In this document: one piece after another, positions 1-6,328 of the stretch
Layout: each line of letters begins with the position of its first letter
Position numbering within the stretch: position 1 is the stretch's first letter
Source of the DNA: JAJRVH01 sp964505995
GTDB lineage: Bacteria; Pseudomonadota; Zetaproteobacteria; Mariprofundales; Mariprofundaceae
NCBI GenBank assembly: GCA_964505995.1
Contig: CAZDLB010000068.1
Coordinates: forward strand, 1-10,076
Length of the DNA stretch: 10,076 nt
Direction: 5' to 3'
Position numbers and translations under genes: made by a program
The notes under the pieces: model-generated
Told to the model about the DNA's origin: nothing
What the model saw: the letters and a program-made list of their open reading frames with translations, nothing else
Databases searched by the model: none

Positions 1-576
1 TACGACAAGGTGCCGCTGAAGTTCGCGACCTGGGGCGAGGACATGTTCCGCAAGGCCGGCATCCGCGTCGTGCCGCCGGCGACGGTGCGCAAGGGCGCCT
101 ATATCGCGCCGAAGGCCGTGCTGATGCCGTCCTATGTCAACATCGGCGCCTTTGTCGACGAGGGCACGATGGTGGATACCTGGGCCACGGTCGGTTCCTG
201 CGCCCAGATCGGCAAGAACGTGCATCTTTCCGGCGGCGTCGGCATCGGCGGTGTGCTCGAGCCGTTGCAGGCCACGCCGACGATCATCGAGGACAACTGT
301 TTCATCGGCGCGCGCTCCGAGATCGTCGAGGGGGTCATCGTGCGCGAGGGCTCGGTCATCTCGATGGGGGTGTATATCGGCAAGTCCACGCGCATCATCG
401 ATCGCGAGACCGGCGAGGTGCACTATGGCGAGGTGCCGCCGTATTCGGTGGTCGTGTCCGGCTCGATGCCCGGCAAGTCCGGCGGGCCGAACCTGTACTG
501 CGCCGTGATCGTCAAGAAGGTGGATGAAAAGACCCGCGCCAAGACCGGTATCACCGAGCTGCTGCGCGAGGCCTGA
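1..576 (+). CDS. dapD: 2,3,4,5-tetrahydropyridine-2,6-dicarboxylate N-succinyltransferase (5' end missing)
   Basis: This cytoplasmic enzyme transfers succinyl from succinyl-CoA to tetrahydrodipicolinate in the succinylase branch of diaminopimelate/lysine synthesis, feeding peptidoglycan. The frame is open from base 1, so the start lies upstream. The 191 visible residues correspond to the C-terminal two thirds of a protein that is about 274 aa in E. coli, so roughly 80 N-terminal residues are missing. The visible part is a left-handed beta-helix of hexapeptide repeats. It includes the family stretches VDTWATVGSCAQIGKN, HLSGGVGIGGVLEPLQA and EDNCFIGARSE, and ends in LYCAVIVKKVD...ELLREA, which align by eye with E. 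coli DapD almost without gaps. The SRPBCC gene follows 13 nt after the TGA and is probably co-transcribed. Identity is secure. Only the truncation by the window edge limits the call. Confidence 0.97.
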   Translation, partial: YDKVPLKFATWGEDMFRKAGIRVVPPATVRKGAYIAPKAVLMPSYVNIGAFVDEGTMVDTWATVGSCAQIGKNVHLSGGVGIGGVLEPLQATPTIIEDNCFIGARSEIVEGVIVREGSVISMGVYIGKSTRIIDRETGEVHYGEVPPYSVVVSGSMPGKSGGPNLYCAVIVKKVDEKTRAKTGITELLREA

Positions 577-589
577 TCGGGAGGGTGTC

Positions 590-1036
590 ATGCCGTTGAG
601 CAAGCTGGAATCGGAAATCGTCATCAATCGGCCGCTGAACGAGGTCATCGCCTTTGTCGATGACAACAGCAATGACCCGATGTGGCAGGCCTCGGTGCTG
701 GAATCGGAGAAGATGACCGAGGGCGAGCCCGGGGTTGGCACGGTCTATCATGTGAAGGAGAAGTTTTTAGGCCGCGTCATCGAGCAGAACTGGGAGGTCG
801 TCGAGCGCAATGCAGACGGCAGTTACTGGGCAGCAAAGACGACGACGGGCCCCTTTCCGATGGAGACGACGATGCGCTTTGAGGCCACCGATGGCGGCAC
901 GCTCGTGAAGCGCACGCTTTCGATCGATGTCGGCCGCTTCTTCAAGCTGGCCAGTCCGGTGGTGGCGCATATCGCCCAGCGCGAGATGGACATGGACTTC
1001 GCCAATCTCAAGGAGCTGCTCGAGGCCGGAGCCTGA
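590..1036 (+). CDS. SRPBCC-fold (START/polyketide cyclase-like) small protein
   Basis: A 148-residue soluble protein with no signal peptide or membrane segment. It opens with an ESEIVINRPLNEVIAFVDD segment (residues 7-25), the strand-helix start typical of SRPBCC ligand-binding domains. This is followed by beta-strands such as GTVYHVKEKFLGR and METTMRFEAT, and by a long C-terminal helix (about 124-146, REMDMDFANLKELLE). That order suits a helix-grip fold with a hydrophobic pocket. The ligand and any reaction cannot be read from the sequence. The ATG at 590 is supported by GGGAGGG at 579-585, about 5 nt upstream. An in-frame upstream extension would run back into dapD and lacks family support. 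It lies 13 nt after dapD, suggesting one transcript, but a lysine-pathway role would be guesswork. It converges on pncB with a 7-nt gap. Confidence 0.8.
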   Translation: MPLSKLESEIVINRPLNEVIAFVDDNSNDPMWQASVLESEKMTEGEPGVGTVYHVKEKFLGRVIEQNWEVVERNADGSYWAAKTTTGPFPMETTMRFEATDGGTLVKRTLSIDVGRFFKLASPVVAHIAQREMDMDFANLKELLEAGA

Positions 1037-1043
1037 GGAAAGC

Positions 1044-2399
1044 CTAGGCCTTCCCGAATCGGCGGTCGGTTTCGTCGGCCAGCTTCCTGAGCGCCTCGGA
1101 GACCCGGACATCGGCCGTTGCCGATGTCTCGATGCTGCGCAGGCCTTCCGGCAGCGATTGCAGCGACCTTTTCGCATGCTGCCGGATCGCTTCCAGTGAC
1201 GGCGTCGGCTCCAGCCTTTGGCCGCCGGCCATGACCGGCCGGATCAGGGGGCTGCCCGGCTGTTTTTCCCCTTCCAGCGCCAGAACATCGAAATCGAGGA
1301 TGCCGTCCCGGTAGCTGCGGAACACCTGCTTGCGCCCCGGCCATGTGGCCTTGCCCTCGGATTTCTTGCGCCGGGCGATGCCCGCGTATTCCTGCAGCTT
1401 GTAGGCGCAGTCGAGATAGGGCGCATCGGCCGAGGTATTCATGCGCGTGCCGATGCCGAAGCCGTCGATCGGCGCATCGGCGAGCTTTTGCAGCGCGTAT
1501 TCGTCGATGTTGCCGGAGGCGAGGATGCGCACATGGCCCAGGCCGCCATCATCGAGGATGCGGCGCACGCGGCGCGCATGTTCGGCGAGATCCCCCGAAT
1601 CCAGGCGCACGCCCTGGATGTCGATGCCATCTTCCTTCAGCTTCTTCGCGAGGGCCGGCAGCTGGCTGGCCGCGGCCTCGGTATCGTAGGTGTCGATCAG
1701 CAGCACCGAATGCTCCGGATGGCTGCGCGCGAAATGCTCGAATGCCGACAGCTCCGTGTCATGGGCCTGCACGAAGGCATGCGCCATCGTGCCGAAGATC
1801 GGGATGCCGAAACGCTGGCCGGCCAGCACCGTCGAGCTGCCGTCGAGACCGGCGAGATAGGAGGCGCGGGCGGCCAGAAGCCCGGCATCGGCCTCGTGCG
1901 TGCGGCGCAGCCCGAAGTCGATCAGTCGGGCATTGGGAGCGGCCAGGCGCATGCGGGCCGCCTTGGAGGCGATGACGGTCTGGAAGTGCAGGATATTGAT
2001 CAGCCGGGATTCGACGAGCTGCGCCATCGGCATCGGAGCCGTAACGCGCAGGATCGGCTCGTCGGCGAAGAAGACCGTGCCCTCGGGCATCGCATGCACA
2101 TCACCGGTGAAGCGAAGCTTTTCGAGATAGGCGATGAAGTCGGAGGAAAAGCGGCCGGTTTGCGAAAGCCACTGCAGCTCCTGCTCGTCGAAGGCGAGCG
2201 CTTCGAGGAAATCCAGCGCCTGTTCCAGTCCCGCCGCCATCAGGAAGTTGCGCGAGTCGGGCAGCTTGCGGGCGAAGAATTCGAACACCGCGGTATCGGT
2301 CAGCCCGTGTTCCAGATAGCTCTGCATCATCGTCAGCTGATACAGATCCGTCAGCAACGGGCTGCAGCCGGCGGGCTTCGGGCTTGACGGCGGCCTCAT
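1044..2399 (-). CDS. pncB: Nicotinate phosphoribosyltransferase
   Basis: This enzyme converts nicotinate and PRPP, with ATP, to nicotinate mononucleotide, the second step of NAD salvage from nicotinamide. The 451-residue product starts with the family signature LLTDLYQLTMMQSYLEHG and continues with FEFFARKLP, SRLINILHFQTVIASKAAR, DFGLRRTHEADAG, GTMAHAFVQAH, LLIDTYDTEAA, GVRLDSGDL, ILASGNIDEY and GFGIGTRMNTS. The His in GTMAHAF corresponds by motif to the residue autophosphorylated in characterised enzymes (inferred). Length and motifs fit the bacterial class of about 440-490 aa. The ATG at 2399 overlaps the pncA stop as ATGA. A TTG 12 nt further upstream has GGAGG almost touching it, so it is unlikely to be used. 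GGAGG (2413-2417) lies 13 nt before the chosen ATG, which is long, so translation probably depends on coupling to pncA. pncB is the last gene of the minus-strand cluster. Confidence 0.95.
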   Translation of the reverse strand: MRPPSSPKPAGCSPLLTDLYQLTMMQSYLEHGLTDTAVFEFFARKLPDSRNFLMAAGLEQALDFLEALAFDEQELQWLSQTGRFSSDFIAYLEKLRFTGDVHAMPEGTVFFADEPILRVTAPMPMAQLVESRLINILHFQTVIASKAARMRLAAPNARLIDFGLRRTHEADAGLLAARASYLAGLDGSSTVLAGQRFGIPIFGTMAHAFVQAHDTELSAFEHFARSHPEHSVLLIDTYDTEAAASQLPALAKKLKEDGIDIQGVRLDSGDLAEHARRVRRILDDGGLGHVRILASGNIDEYALQKLADAPIDGFGIGTRMNTSADAPYLDCAYKLQEYAGIARRKKSEGKATWPGRKQVFRSYRDGILDFDVLALEGEKQPGSPLIRPVMAGGQRLEPTPSLEAIRQHAKRSLQSLPEGLRSIETSATADVRVSEALRKLADETDRRFGKA

Positions 2400-2983
2400 C
2401 GGTCCGTGCAATCCTCCAGACGGGTGGTTTCAGCCCCGGCCCTGCGCATGGCGGCAAGCGCCTGCGCCCCATCATCGGGGTTCAGGTTCACCGCACGCAC
2501 GGCATCGGCAAGCAGCAGCACCCGGTAGCCGAGCTTCAGCGCATCGAGCACCGTGGCCCTGACGCAGTAGTCGGTGGCCAGGCCGCCGATGAACAGCCGC
2601 TGCACGCCAAGCCGCTGCAGCTGCTCGTGCAGGTCGGTGCCGTCGAAACCGGAATAGGCATCGGCATCGGCCTGCGTGGCCTTGGAAACGATCGTGGCTC
2701 CATCCAGCGGCAGCTCGGCCGGGAATTCGGCGCCATGGCTGCCGGCGATGCAGTGCGGCGGCCATTCCCCGCCGTGGTCGGTGAAGGAACAGTGATCCGG
2801 CGGATGCCAGTCGCGGGTGGCGAAGACCGGCAGGCCGCGGGAGGCAAACAGGCGGATGTAGCCGTCTAGCACCGGAATGATCGCATCGGCCCCCTCGATC
2901 CCCAGCGCTCCGCCGGGCAGAAAATCATGCTGCACATCGACGATCAGCAGCGCATCGGCGTCATGGAGGTGAACCGTGCTCAT
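2396..2983 (-). CDS. pncA: Nicotinamidase (pyrazinamidase), isochorismatase-like hydrolase
   Basis: Hydrolyses nicotinamide to nicotinate and ammonia, supplying the substrate for the adjacent PncB. The 195-aa protein has the cysteine hydrolase triad of the family: D16 in LLIVDVQHDF, K101 in VSKATQ, and C140 in GLATDYCVRAT, where A136-T137 marks the usual cis-peptide site. The metal site is also present: D58 and H60 in TRDWHPPDH, H64, and H77 in WPPHCIAG, matching the Asp/His set of M. tuberculosis PncA. This full set separates it from other isochorismatase-like proteins. The ATG at 2983 is preceded by GGAGG (minus strand, 2991-2995) with 7 nt spacing. It overlaps the stop of the exonuclease gene as ATGA, and its own stop overlaps the pncB start the same way. 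Longer in-frame starts would run deep into the exonuclease gene and add an unconserved Arg/Ala-rich tail. Confidence 0.96.
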   Translation of the reverse strand: MSTVHLHDADALLIVDVQHDFLPGGALGIEGADAIIPVLDGYIRLFASRGLPVFATRDWHPPDHCSFTDHGGEWPPHCIAGSHGAEFPAELPLDGATIVSKATQADADAYSGFDGTDLHEQLQRLGVQRLFIGGLATDYCVRATVLDALKLGYRVLLLADAVRAVNLNPDDGAQALAAMRRAGAETTRLEDCTDR

Positions 2984-3798
2984 GGGGATGCCTCCAGGCT
3001 GTCCCAGGCCTCGAGATACTCGCGCAGATGCGTTCGCGTTTCGGCCTCGGACTCGACATAGTTGCGCACGCCCAGCAGGGCCCTCGCATGGCTGGATACG
3101 GAAAGCGCGCCGGAAAACAGCTGCTGGCGCAGAAACAGCAGCAGCGTGGTCAGCACGTCGGTTTCGCAATAGTCGCGGATGGCTCCGATCTCGCCGGCCT
3201 CGAACAGCTCGCGCACATTGTCCCCGGAGGTTTCCAGCTTGCCGGGAACACGGAAGGCGGCAGCGACCTCATCCATCGAGCAGCGCGCCGAGGCGCCGAA
3301 ATCGGAGAACACCTCGAGCAGGTCGAGATGATATTCGGGCGAATAACGGGCATCGTAGTTGGTCCACTTGTCGCCCTCGTTGAACCAGCGCGGGCAGCTC
3401 AGCCCATGCGCCATGGCCCGGTATTTCAGTACCGGCAAATCGAAGCCGCGACCGTTGAAGCTGACCAGCTGCGGCGCGCGCGACTCGATCAGGCCGAAGA
3501 AGCCTTCGAGCAGTTCACGCTCGCTGCTGCCCGCTTCGCCGCCGCAGGCAAGCCGGCGCATGACCAGCTCCGAGCCGTTTTCGCCCGGCTCGCGGATCAG
3601 GTGCGCATAGGCGATGGCCACGACCTGATGGAAGGGCTGGCGGGGAAAATCGTTGCGTCCATCGGTCTTTTCGAGGAAATAGGCCGAAAGCCCGTCGCGG
3701 GCCTCCGCATCCGAAAGATCGGGCTGGCGCAGGATGCGCCTGGCGGCATCGGCATCCACCACGGTTTCAATATCGAAGACAATCACGTCCCGGCGCAT
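2980..3798 (-). CDS. Predicted 3'-5' exonuclease related to the PolB proofreading domain
   Basis: A stand-alone DEDDy nuclease of the RNase H-like superfamily, predicted to remove nucleotides from 3' ends of nucleic acid in the cytoplasm. The 272 residues contain Exo I as VIVFDIET (D9, E11), Exo II as LVSFNGRGFDLPVL (D120) and Exo III as YCETDV (Y210, D214), so all four acidic residues and the Tyr are in place. FHQVVAIAYA (56-65) and the KWTNYDARYSPEYHLDL segment are typical of the family resembling the exonuclease domain of B-family polymerases. No polymerase domain follows. The ATG at 3798 has a strong AGGAGGG site about 5 nt upstream, and there is no ribosome site for longer versions. It is followed by pncA in a 4-nt ATGA overlap and preceded by murJ after 56 nt. 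True substrate and cellular role are unknown. Confidence 0.88.
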   Translation of the reverse strand: MRRDVIVFDIETVVDADAARRILRQPDLSDAEARDGLSAYFLEKTDGRNDFPRQPFHQVVAIAYAHLIREPGENGSELVMRRLACGGEAGSSERELLEGFFGLIESRAPQLVSFNGRGFDLPVLKYRAMAHGLSCPRWFNEGDKWTNYDARYSPEYHLDLLEVFSDFGASARCSMDEVAAAFRVPGKLETSGDNVRELFEAGEIGAIRDYCETDVLTTLLLFLRQQLFSGALSVSSHARALLGVRNYVESEAETRTHLREYLEAWDSLEASP

Positions 3799-3854
3799 GC
3801 AGCCCTCCTGCTTTCTGGATTTTAGCTTAACAATCTCTGTTCCGCATGTTTTGC

Positions 3855-5414
3855 CTATCTGCGAGAAAAGAGCTTTCGCTCCCCGAAAAGCCAGGCTGCG
3901 GTAAAGAAGACGGCCGCGCCAGCGCCGACGGCCACGGCCAGCCAGCCGGCCTGCGCCAGCTTGCCGGCCGCAGGAAAGCTCCATAGCGATTCAAGCCCGT
4001 AGAGCAGCGCAAGCATCAGCAGGCTGGCCAGCGCGGCCATCGCAATGCGCCGCAGGCTGCTGCCGTCGATCAGCTTGCCGTAGTGGCGCACCAGTCGCCG
4101 GTAGAGCAGCGCCACATTGACGAAGGCGGCCAGCGACGTGGCCAGCGCCAGCCCGACATGGGCGTACCATTGCATCAGAATCACCGCCAGCACGATGTTC
4201 ACGCCCACGCCGATCGCCGCATAACGCATCGGCGCCTTCGCATCCTTGCCGGCATAGCATGCCGTCGCCAGAAGCTTCACCCAGCAGAACGCGATCAGCC
4301 CCAGCGCATAGGCCTGCAGGGCATGGGCCGTGGCGATGCTGTCGGCATGGGTAAAGGCGCCGTGCTCGAACAGCGTGACGATGATCGGCTCGGCCAGCAT
4401 CAAGGCGCCGGCGACCGCCGGCAGCGTCAGCCACGTCAGCCAGGCGATGCCGGAGCGCAGATCCTCGATGGCCGCGTCCTCATCCCTTCTGGCCAGGTGG
4501 GCCGAGAGCGTCGGCAGCAGCGCCGTACTCATCGCGATGCCGAACAGCGCCAGCGGCAGCTGCACGATGCGATCGGCATAATACAGAAAGGATACCGCGC
4601 CGGTCGGCAGCAGTGTCGCGAGAATCGTGCCGACGAGGATATTGATCTGCACCGCCGCGATCGCGACCAGCGCCGGGCCGAACAGCTTCAGCGTTTCGAC
4701 GATGCGCGGTTGCCTGAAGGACAGCGAAAGGCGCGGAACCCAGCCGATGCGCCGCAGCGCCGGAAACTGCACGGCCAGCTGCAGCACGCCGCCGGCGAGT
4801 ACGCCGAAGGCCAGCGCAAGCCCGGCGTTGTCCATGTTCGGGGCCAGAAACAGCGCGGCGAGGATGATGGCGATGTTCAAAAGCGCCGGCGTCGCCGCGG
4901 CCAGCGAGAACTTTCTGTAGGTGTTGAGCACGCCCCAGCAGAGCGCGGCCAGCGAGATCAGCGCCAGATAGGGGAACATCCATTGCGACAGCAGCAGCGC
5001 CTGATCCCAGCGCGCCGGCTCGTCATGAAAGCCCGGCGCGAAAAGGTAGAGCAGCCAGGGCATGCCGATGATGCCGAGCACGGTGACGACCAGCAGCACG
5101 ATCAGAACCAGCGTGGCCAGCGCGTTCAGATAGCGGTGTGCCGCAGCCTCGCTTTCCTCACGGGCCTCGGAAAGCACCGGCACGAGCGCGACGGTCAGCG
5201 TGCCTTCGGCGAACATGCGCCGGAAGAAGTTCGGGATCTTGAAGGCGACGAAGAAGGCATCGGCCATCGGGCCCGCGCCAAGCACGCGCGCCAGCAGGAT
5301 GTCGCGGACGAAGCCGGCCACGCGCGAGACCATCGTCCAGCCGCCGACCTTCGAGGCCGCCCGCAGCAGCGCCGACGATCTGCCCGCGTTTGACTTGTCG
5401 GGTTCTGCCGTCAT
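3855..5414 (-). CDS. murJ: Lipid II flippase MurJ (MviN family, MOP exporter superfamily)
   Basis: Inner-membrane flippase that moves lipid II from the cytoplasmic to the periplasmic face for peptidoglycan assembly. The 519-residue protein is almost wholly hydrophobic, with about 13-14 predicted membrane segments, as expected for MurJ (about 510-530 aa). The conserved first hairpin is clear: SRVAGFVRDILLARVLGAG, then ADAFFVAFKIPNFFRRMFAEG. R31, R37, D52 and R65 match E. coli R18, R24, D39 and R52, which line the cavity. The later YYADRIVQLPLALFGIAM segment carries the central Arg of helix 8. The ATG at 5414 gives the family length. A GTG 39 nt upstream is in frame but has no ribosome site. 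The site before the ATG (AGGGCGACGG) is only moderate. The gene is divergent from rpsU and may head the exonuclease-pncA-pncB cluster, 56 nt downstream. Confidence 0.96.
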   Translation of the reverse strand: MTAEPDKSNAGRSSALLRAASKVGGWTMVSRVAGFVRDILLARVLGAGPMADAFFVAFKIPNFFRRMFAEGTLTVALVPVLSEAREESEAAAHRYLNALATLVLIVLLVVTVLGIIGMPWLLYLFAPGFHDEPARWDQALLLSQWMFPYLALISLAALCWGVLNTYRKFSLAAATPALLNIAIILAALFLAPNMDNAGLALAFGVLAGGVLQLAVQFPALRRIGWVPRLSLSFRQPRIVETLKLFGPALVAIAAVQINILVGTILATLLPTGAVSFLYYADRIVQLPLALFGIAMSTALLPTLSAHLARRDEDAAIEDLRSGIAWLTWLTLPAVAGALMLAEPIIVTLFEHGAFTHADSIATAHALQAYALGLIAFCWVKLLATACYAGKDAKAPMRYAAIGVGVNIVLAVILMQWYAHVGLALATSLAAFVNVALLYRRLVRHYGKLIDGSSLRRIAMAALASLLMLALLYGLESLWSFPAAGKLAQAGWLAVAVGAGAAVFFTAAWLFGERKLFSRR

Positions 5415-5428
5415 AATCCGTCGCCCTT

Positions 5429-5456
5429 TTGCCCGATCGCTTGATGTCCGCACACT
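5429..5456 (+). promoter_or_regulatory. Weak candidate sigma-70 promoter for rpsU
   Basis: TTGCCC (5429-5434) and CACACT (5451-5456) are separated by 16 nt in the divergent murJ-rpsU region. A start near 5463 would give an rpsU leader of about 60 nt. The -10 matches only half of the consensus, and the site overlaps the 5' leader of murJ on the other strand. It is offered as the best visible candidate, because rpsU needs a promoter somewhere in this 107-nt gap. Confidence 0.25.
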
Positions 5457-5480
5457 AGCGGCTGATGGCCGGAAGGGCGA

Positions 5481-5513
5481 ATGATTGACGTCCCGCAGCC
5501 GGGAAGGGGGTGA
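5481..5513 (+). other. Possible 10-codon leader ORF upstream of rpsU
   Basis: An ATG at 5481 opens a ten-codon frame, MIDVPQPGRG, ending in TGA at 5511-5513. It is preceded by GGAAGGG (5471-5477), a ribosome-site-like element with short spacing. Its stop falls inside the Shine-Dalgarno of rpsU, so a ribosome terminating here would sit on the rpsU initiation region. Such an ORF could arise by chance, and nothing in the peptide is recognisable. Confidence 0.25.
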
Positions 5514-5514
5514 T
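5504..5514 (+). promoter_or_regulatory. Extended Shine-Dalgarno of rpsU
   Basis: AAGGGGGTGAT matches the full anti-Shine-Dalgarno complement AAGGAGGTGAT at 10 of 11 positions. It decides the rpsU start: an in-frame ATG at 5513 would lie inside this duplex and cannot be used with it. The ATG at 5522, 7 nt beyond the extended match and 11 nt beyond the GG core, gives the conserved MPGIRV N-terminus. Confidence 0.7.
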
Positions 5515-5521
5515 GTATCCC

Positions 5522-5737
5522 ATGCCAGGAATTCGTGTGAATCCGGACGAGCCGTTCGAGATTGCGCTCAAGCGTTTCCGCAAGCAGGTGGAAAAGGCCG
5601 GCGTGATCAGCGAGTGCCGTCGTCGCGAGGCCTATGAGAAGCCCTCCATTGCACGCAAGCGCAAGGAGGCCGCTGCGCGCAAGCGTCTGATGAAGCGCCT
5701 GCGTCGCGTGCGCATGCGCGAGAACCGCGATTATTAA
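5522..5737 (+). CDS. rpsU: 30S ribosomal protein S21
   Basis: S21 is a late-assembling small-subunit protein near the 16S rRNA 3' end that helps initiation on natural mRNAs. The 71-residue product has exactly the E. coli length. It reads MPGIRVNPDEPFEIALKRF, then a Lys/Arg-rich helix with the hallmark CRRREAYEKPS segment (residues 32-42; E. coli has VRRREFYEKP), and a very basic tail ending RENRDY. The start at 5522 is chosen by family alignment and by the extended ribosome site at 5504-5514; upstream in-frame starts would add MMYP or MYP. The gene is divergent from murJ, is followed by a strong intrinsic terminator, and leads the rpsU-yqeY-dnaG-rpoD block. A Cys at residue 32 replaces the more usual Val, Leu or Ile. 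Confidence 0.96.
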   Translation: MPGIRVNPDEPFEIALKRFRKQVEKAGVISECRRREAYEKPSIARKRKEAAARKRLMKRLRRVRMRENRDY

Positions 5738-5763
5738 GCCGATCATGCGGCTTGGTTAGCATT

Positions 5764-5797
5764 GATTGCCGGGCCATGTGCCCGGCAATCGCATTTT
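5764..5797 (+). terminator. Intrinsic terminator after rpsU
   Basis: A perfect 11-bp GC-rich stem, GATTGCCGGGC / GCCCGGCAATC (5764-5774 and 5780-5790), closes a 5-nt loop (CATGT) and is followed by GCATTTT. The U tract is short, but the stem is strong and it stands 26 nt after the rpsU stop. It should end most rpsU transcripts and let a smaller share run into yqeY-dnaG-rpoD. It is comparable in position to the attenuating terminator between rpsU and dnaG in E. coli. Confidence 0.82.
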
Positions 5798-5843
5798 GGG
5801 GAACGGGCATTTCAAGGGCCGCGACGCGCGGCGGGAGTGAGAT

Positions 5844-6281
5844 ATGTTGCAGAGACTGGTTGAAGACATGAAACAGGCGATGAAGGCGGGTGATAAGGTG
5901 CGGCTGTCGACGATCCGCATGCTTCGCGCCGCGATCAAGGATCGCGAGATCGAGCTGGGCTATCCGTTGAACGAGGAGGAGGCCGTGGCCGTGTTCAACC
6001 GCCTGGTCAAGCAGCGTCGCGAAGCCGCAAAGCAGTATGCCGAGGCCGGACGCGACGATCTGGCCGAAGCCGAGCTGGCCGAGCTTGCGGTCATCGAGGG
6101 CTATCTTCCCGAACAGCTCAGCGACGCGGAACTGGAGGCGCTGGTCGATTCGGTGATTGCCGAGACCGGGGCGGCAAGCATGCGTGACATGGGCAGGGTC
6201 ATGGCGGCGCTCAAGGCCAGGGCCGCCGGGCGTGCGGACATGGGCAAGCTCTCGGGGATGGTGAAGTCGCGCCTTTCCTGA
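5844..6281 (+). CDS. yqeY: GatB/YqeY domain-containing protein
   Basis: A 145-aa soluble, mostly helical protein related to the C-terminal tail domain of GatB, the tRNA-dependent amidotransferase subunit. A tRNA-linked role is suggested for the family, but no activity is established for the free-standing form. Family features in order are an N-terminal MLQRLVEDMKQAMKAGDKVRLSTIRML segment, then IKDREIELG, VFNRLVKQRREAAKQYAEAGR (about 50-70), the ELAVIEGYLPEQLS signature (about 79-92) and a C-terminal DMGRVMAALKARAAGRADMGKLSGMVK segment. Length matches the usual 145-150 aa. GGGAG at 5833-5837 lies 6 nt before the ATG. It is placed between rpsU and dnaG as in many proteobacteria, and is probably served by read-through of the preceding terminator, since no convincing promoter of its own was seen. 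Confidence 0.93.
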   Translation: MLQRLVEDMKQAMKAGDKVRLSTIRMLRAAIKDREIELGYPLNEEEAVAVFNRLVKQRREAAKQYAEAGRDDLAEAELAELAVIEGYLPEQLSDAELEALVDSVIAETGAASMRDMGRVMAALKARAAGRADMGKLSGMVKSRLS

Positions 6282-6292
6282 CGGCCTGGCGC

Positions 6293-6323
6293 TTGCAATT
6301 CCCGAGTCCGGGCACTACATAAT
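6293..6323 (+). promoter_or_regulatory. Candidate dnaG promoter abutting the start codon
   Basis: TTGCAA (6293-6298) is followed by TACATAAT (6316-6323), read either as TACATA with a 17-nt spacer or CATAAT (5/6 of consensus) with 19 nt. Transcription would begin about 7 nt after the -10, at or next to the A of the dnaG ATG (6329). No Shine-Dalgarno sits in the interval, so a leaderless mRNA is the natural reading. Confidence 0.5.
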
Positions 6324-6328
6324 CATTC

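Noticed and set aside
1218..2387. Long open frame on the + strand opposite pncB (about 390 codons)
   Set aside because: It is the antisense shadow of pncB, whose motifs are clear; the translation is His/Arg/Gln-rich, has no family motif and arises from GC-rich codon bias.
3799..3854. TAAAAT (-10-like, 3819-3824 on the - strand) between murJ and the exonuclease gene as a separate promoter
   Set aside because: No -35 hexamer lies 16-18 nt upstream, and an AT-rich 56-nt gap can produce such a match by chance; read-through from murJ is simpler.
4083..5393. Long open frame on the + strand opposite murJ (about 436 codons)
   Set aside because: Its product is extremely Arg/Gln/His-rich with no recognisable domain, as expected for the complement of a hydrophobic membrane-protein gene.
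5485..5520. TTGACG (5485-5490) as a -35 for rpsU
   Set aside because: No acceptable -10 at 15-19 nt, and a start there would remove or cut into the rpsU ribosome site.
5513..5737. Longer rpsU starting at the ATG at 5513 or the GTG at 5510
   Set aside because: Both lie within the extended Shine-Dalgarno match and would add residues before the conserved MPGI start of S21.
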